From DASSBR01 sp035701285 (lineage in GTDB: Bacteria; Pseudomonadota; Gammaproteobacteria; Natronospirales; DASSBR01), in contig DASSNT010000056.1 in the NCBI GenBank assembly GCA_035701285.1, positions 1-6,928 of the forward strand: 6,928 bases of DNA. The letters run 5' to 3'. The notes beneath the pieces were generated by a model, which was given only the letters and a program-made list of their open reading frames with translations, was not told the origin of the DNA and did not search any database. Of the stretch, positions 5,701 through 6,928 are shown one piece after another. Numbering within the stretch: position 1 is the first letter of the stretch; each line of letters opens with the position of its first letter. A program made the translations under genes and the position numbers.

Positions 5701-6928
5701 GTGCGAATGCGTCCTGGAATATGCCTTTAACGTCATCCGGATTGATGTCGGCATGACGCGCATAAATCATCTCGAAGTCCTGAATCCAGACGAGCGTGCC
5801 GTCGGCAAGCTCCATCTGGTAGGGCCGTTCGCTGATGACGTTCATGCCGAGATTTTCGAGCATCGGCAGTGCGGTCGAAATCGAAATCGGCTGCTCGCGG
5901 CGGAAGAGTTTGAAGCGCAGCAGGCTCTTCGGGTTGAACGTCGGCCTGTAGAGGCTCATGCGCAGGCTTTCGTCGTCGGTCAGCCCGTCGATCTGCTCGA
6001 CGTCGTACACGGCCGCCTTCGGCTTGACGTCTTCCTGGTAGGAAGCGTGAAAGTATTCGCCATAGCGGTGGAAGAGTTTGAGGCCGCGTTCCTCGCCGAA
6101 CTTGGCGGTGAGCGCGTCGCGCAACTGGTCTTCCCAGGAGCGAACCGTCAGCTTGAGCTGCTGTTCGATTTCGCTCAGCTCGAACTTCGGAAACCGCCAC
6201 GGGGTGGTGCGGACGATGATATGCGCCCGCGCGAGTTTCGATTCCGACAGTTGGACCGCCGATTCGACACTCTGGCCGTTCAGGTGTTCGCGCAGCACGT
6301 CCTGGATGCGCTCGCGCACACGGGTGTTGTAGCGATCGCGCGGCACGTATACCAGGCACGAATAAAATCGCCCGAACGCGTCGCGGCGAATAAACAGCTT
6401 GACCCGCTGGCGTTCCTGCAGCGCAAGCACGCCGGTGGCGGTGTCGTACAACTCATCGACCGTGCTCTGGAACAGCTCGTCTCGCGGGAACGTCTCCAGG
6501 ATATGCAGCAGCGCCTTGCCGCCATGGCTGCTCGACGGCAGGCCGGAGCGGCGCAGAACGGTGTCGACCTTGTGTCGCAGCAGCGGCACGTTGCGTGGCG
6601 TCAAGCTGTAGGCGGTCGAGGTGAACAGGCCGAGGAACCGCTGTTCGCCGATCACTTCGCCGGCCTTGTTGAAGCGCTTGACGCCGATATAGTCCATGTA
6701 GCCGGGCCGATGCACCGTGGCGATCGAGTTGGCCTTGGTGATGATCAGCAATTCCCTGGCGCGGGCGCGGTGGCGAACGTCCTTGGGCAGCACCAGGAAG
6801 CTTTTCGAGACTTTTTCAGGGCCCGTGTCGCGCAGAATACCGAGACCCGAGCCTTCGATAATGCGCAGGACGTCTTCGTCGTCTTCGCGGGTGAGGTCGT
6901 ACTCGCGATAGCCGAGGAAAGTGAAATG
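2768..6928 (-). CDS. gdhB: NAD-dependent glutamate dehydrogenase, large (about 180 kDa) class (5' partial)
   Basis: Oxidatively deaminates L-glutamate to 2-oxoglutarate and ammonium with NAD+, in the cytoplasm, feeding amino-acid carbon into the TCA cycle. 1386 residues are visible and the frame is open to the right edge (HFTFLGYREYDL...). The family is usually about 1600 residues, so roughly the first 200 are missing. A GTG at 6793-6791 is an internal valine, not the start. The N-terminal half belongs to the regulatory region (ACT-like modules in this family). The catalytic core carries GGKVARGGIRWSDRREDFRTE (about 5202-5140), MKAQMVKN (5122-5099), VPVGSKGGFVVK (5089-5054), and the NAD-binding Rossmann motif VVGIGDMAGDVFGNGM (4678-4631), followed by LLWNGGIGTYVK and GEGGNLGMTQLGRIEYAL. 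The frame is intact with no missing motif. Also called gdhZ in alphaproteobacteria. Its promoter lies outside the window. The histone-like gene follows 53 bases downstream, and no terminator hairpin is visible between them, so read-through is possible. Confidence 0.97.
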   Translation of the reverse strand, partial: HFTFLGYREYDLTREDDEDVLRIIEGSGLGILRDTGPEKVSKSFLVLPKDVRHRARARELLIITKANSIATVHRPGYMDYIGVKRFNKAGEVIGEQRFLGLFTSTAYSLTPRNVPLLRHKVDTVLRRSGLPSSSHGGKALLHILETFPRDELFQSTVDELYDTATGVLALQERQRVKLFIRRDAFGRFYSCLVYVPRDRYNTRVRERIQDVLREHLNGQSVESAVQLSESKLARAHIIVRTTPWRFPKFELSEIEQQLKLTVRSWEDQLRDALTAKFGEERGLKLFHRYGEYFHASYQEDVKPKAAVYDVEQIDGLTDDESLRMSLYRPTFNPKSLLRFKLFRREQPISISTALPMLENLGMNVISERPYQMELADGTLVWIQDFEMIYARHADINPDDVKGIFQDAFARIWSGETENDGFNKLVLGAELTWRETTVLRAYCKYLLQTGAPFSQAYMEQTLAAHADIARLMIELFDIRFDPAGVARSRDERASKCLEALRAKLDSVSSLDDDRILRNFISVIDATLRTNYFQFDGNKQPKPYISFKFDPTRIPELPLPRPMFEIFVYSSRFEAVHLRGGKVARGGIRWSDRREDFRTEILGLMKAQMVKNTVIVPVGSKGGFVVKHPPQGGDRDRLMREVIACYQNFMRGMLDLTDNLIDGKVKPPRDVVRHDPDDPYLVVAADKGTASFSDIANGIAAEYNYWLGDAFASGGSAGYDHKKMGITARGGWESVKRHFREVGTDIQTTDFTVVGIGDMAGDVFGNGMLLSRHIRLIAAFNHMHIFLDPTPDAESSFKERERLFNLPRSTWEDYNTDLISNGGGIYPRSAKQIPLSAEIRAALDIDAESLTPQELIRAILKAPVDLLWNGGIGTYVKSTGESSADVGDRANDGLRINGKDLRCRVVGEGGNLGMTQLGRIEYALTGGRLNTDFVDNSAGVDCSDHEVNIKILLNMALADKNFSVEQRNALLASMTDEVAELVLRNNYLQSQAITVAESQAPQRIDEHAYLMRLLERADALDRSLEYLPSEEELANRRAASKGLTRPELAVLLAYSKITIYTALVDSDVPEDSYLGEELEEYFPTPLREDYRGLMKQHRLRREIIATATTNSIVNRMGPTFAHRMQEETGADASAVARAYTIARETYGMRDIWAAIEALDNKVPASVQTAMIIRTTRLLRHATRWLLDYMRSRLDIAAQVAELQPGIATLMEAVHTVLPEHDLEKFNKARDKFLVVDVPQPLARKIAALDPLYAGMDIVEVAANSGFDVETVARAYYQLGARLSIDWLHEQVQNLQAQGHWQAVARGSLREDLYTQQRQLAAQILQDCGKAEGIENCVEKWLVSHDTMVEHTQRVIGDMKTAGNSADFPTLAVALQEIRKLVQANAVSS

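Noticed and set aside
6791..6793. GTG as the start of glutamate dehydrogenase
   Set aside because: The frame stays open and conserved-looking (HFTFLGYREYDL onward) to the window edge, so this GTG is an internal valine codon.

Overview
The window looks like chromosomal DNA from a GC-rich proteobacterium, most likely a gammaproteobacterium. The evidence is the strong G/C bias at third codon positions, an NtrC-type sigma-54 activator, a large (about 180 kDa class) NAD-dependent glutamate dehydrogenase as in Pseudomonas and Xanthomonas relatives, and a lysine/alanine-rich histone-H1-like protein reminiscent of AlgP. The genus cannot be fixed from sequence reading alone. There are no RNA genes, insertion sequences, CRISPR arrays or phage genes, and no gene-free stretch longer than about 55 bases.

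Layout. On the + strand, bases 1-753 hold the C-terminal part of a sigma-54-dependent response regulator: most of the AAA+ domain plus a Fis-type DNA-binding helix-turn-helix. Seven bases later a membrane-bound NtrY-like sensor histidine kinase begins (761-2095). The two form a two-component operon. On the - strand, converging on it with only 4 bases between stop codons, are a 204-residue coiled-coil protein with a histone-H1-like basic tail (2100-2714) and, upstream of that, the C-terminal 1386 residues of NAD-glutamate dehydrogenase (2768-6928, its start lying beyond the right edge).

How the parts relate. The kinase would phosphorylate the regulator, which would activate RNA polymerase carrying sigma-54; the target genes are not visible. 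A near-perfect -24/-12 sigma-54 promoter motif lies inside the regulator gene, about 310 bases ahead of the kinase, and could let the system boost its own kinase. The glutamate dehydrogenase deaminates glutamate to 2-oxoglutarate and ammonium, so it is a catabolic enzyme at the carbon/nitrogen junction. The histone-like gene has its own likely sigma-70 promoter, whose -35 hexamer overlaps the dehydrogenase stop codon. The convergent junction holds a perfect 10-bp GC-rich inverted repeat inside the last codons of the kinase.

Overall this is mainly ordinary core-genome content. I see no convincing new multi-gene system. The items most worth a second look are the intragenic sigma-54 motif, the embedded convergent hairpin, the histone-like protein, and the 779-codon antisense ORF over the dehydrogenase, which I interpret as a codon-bias shadow.
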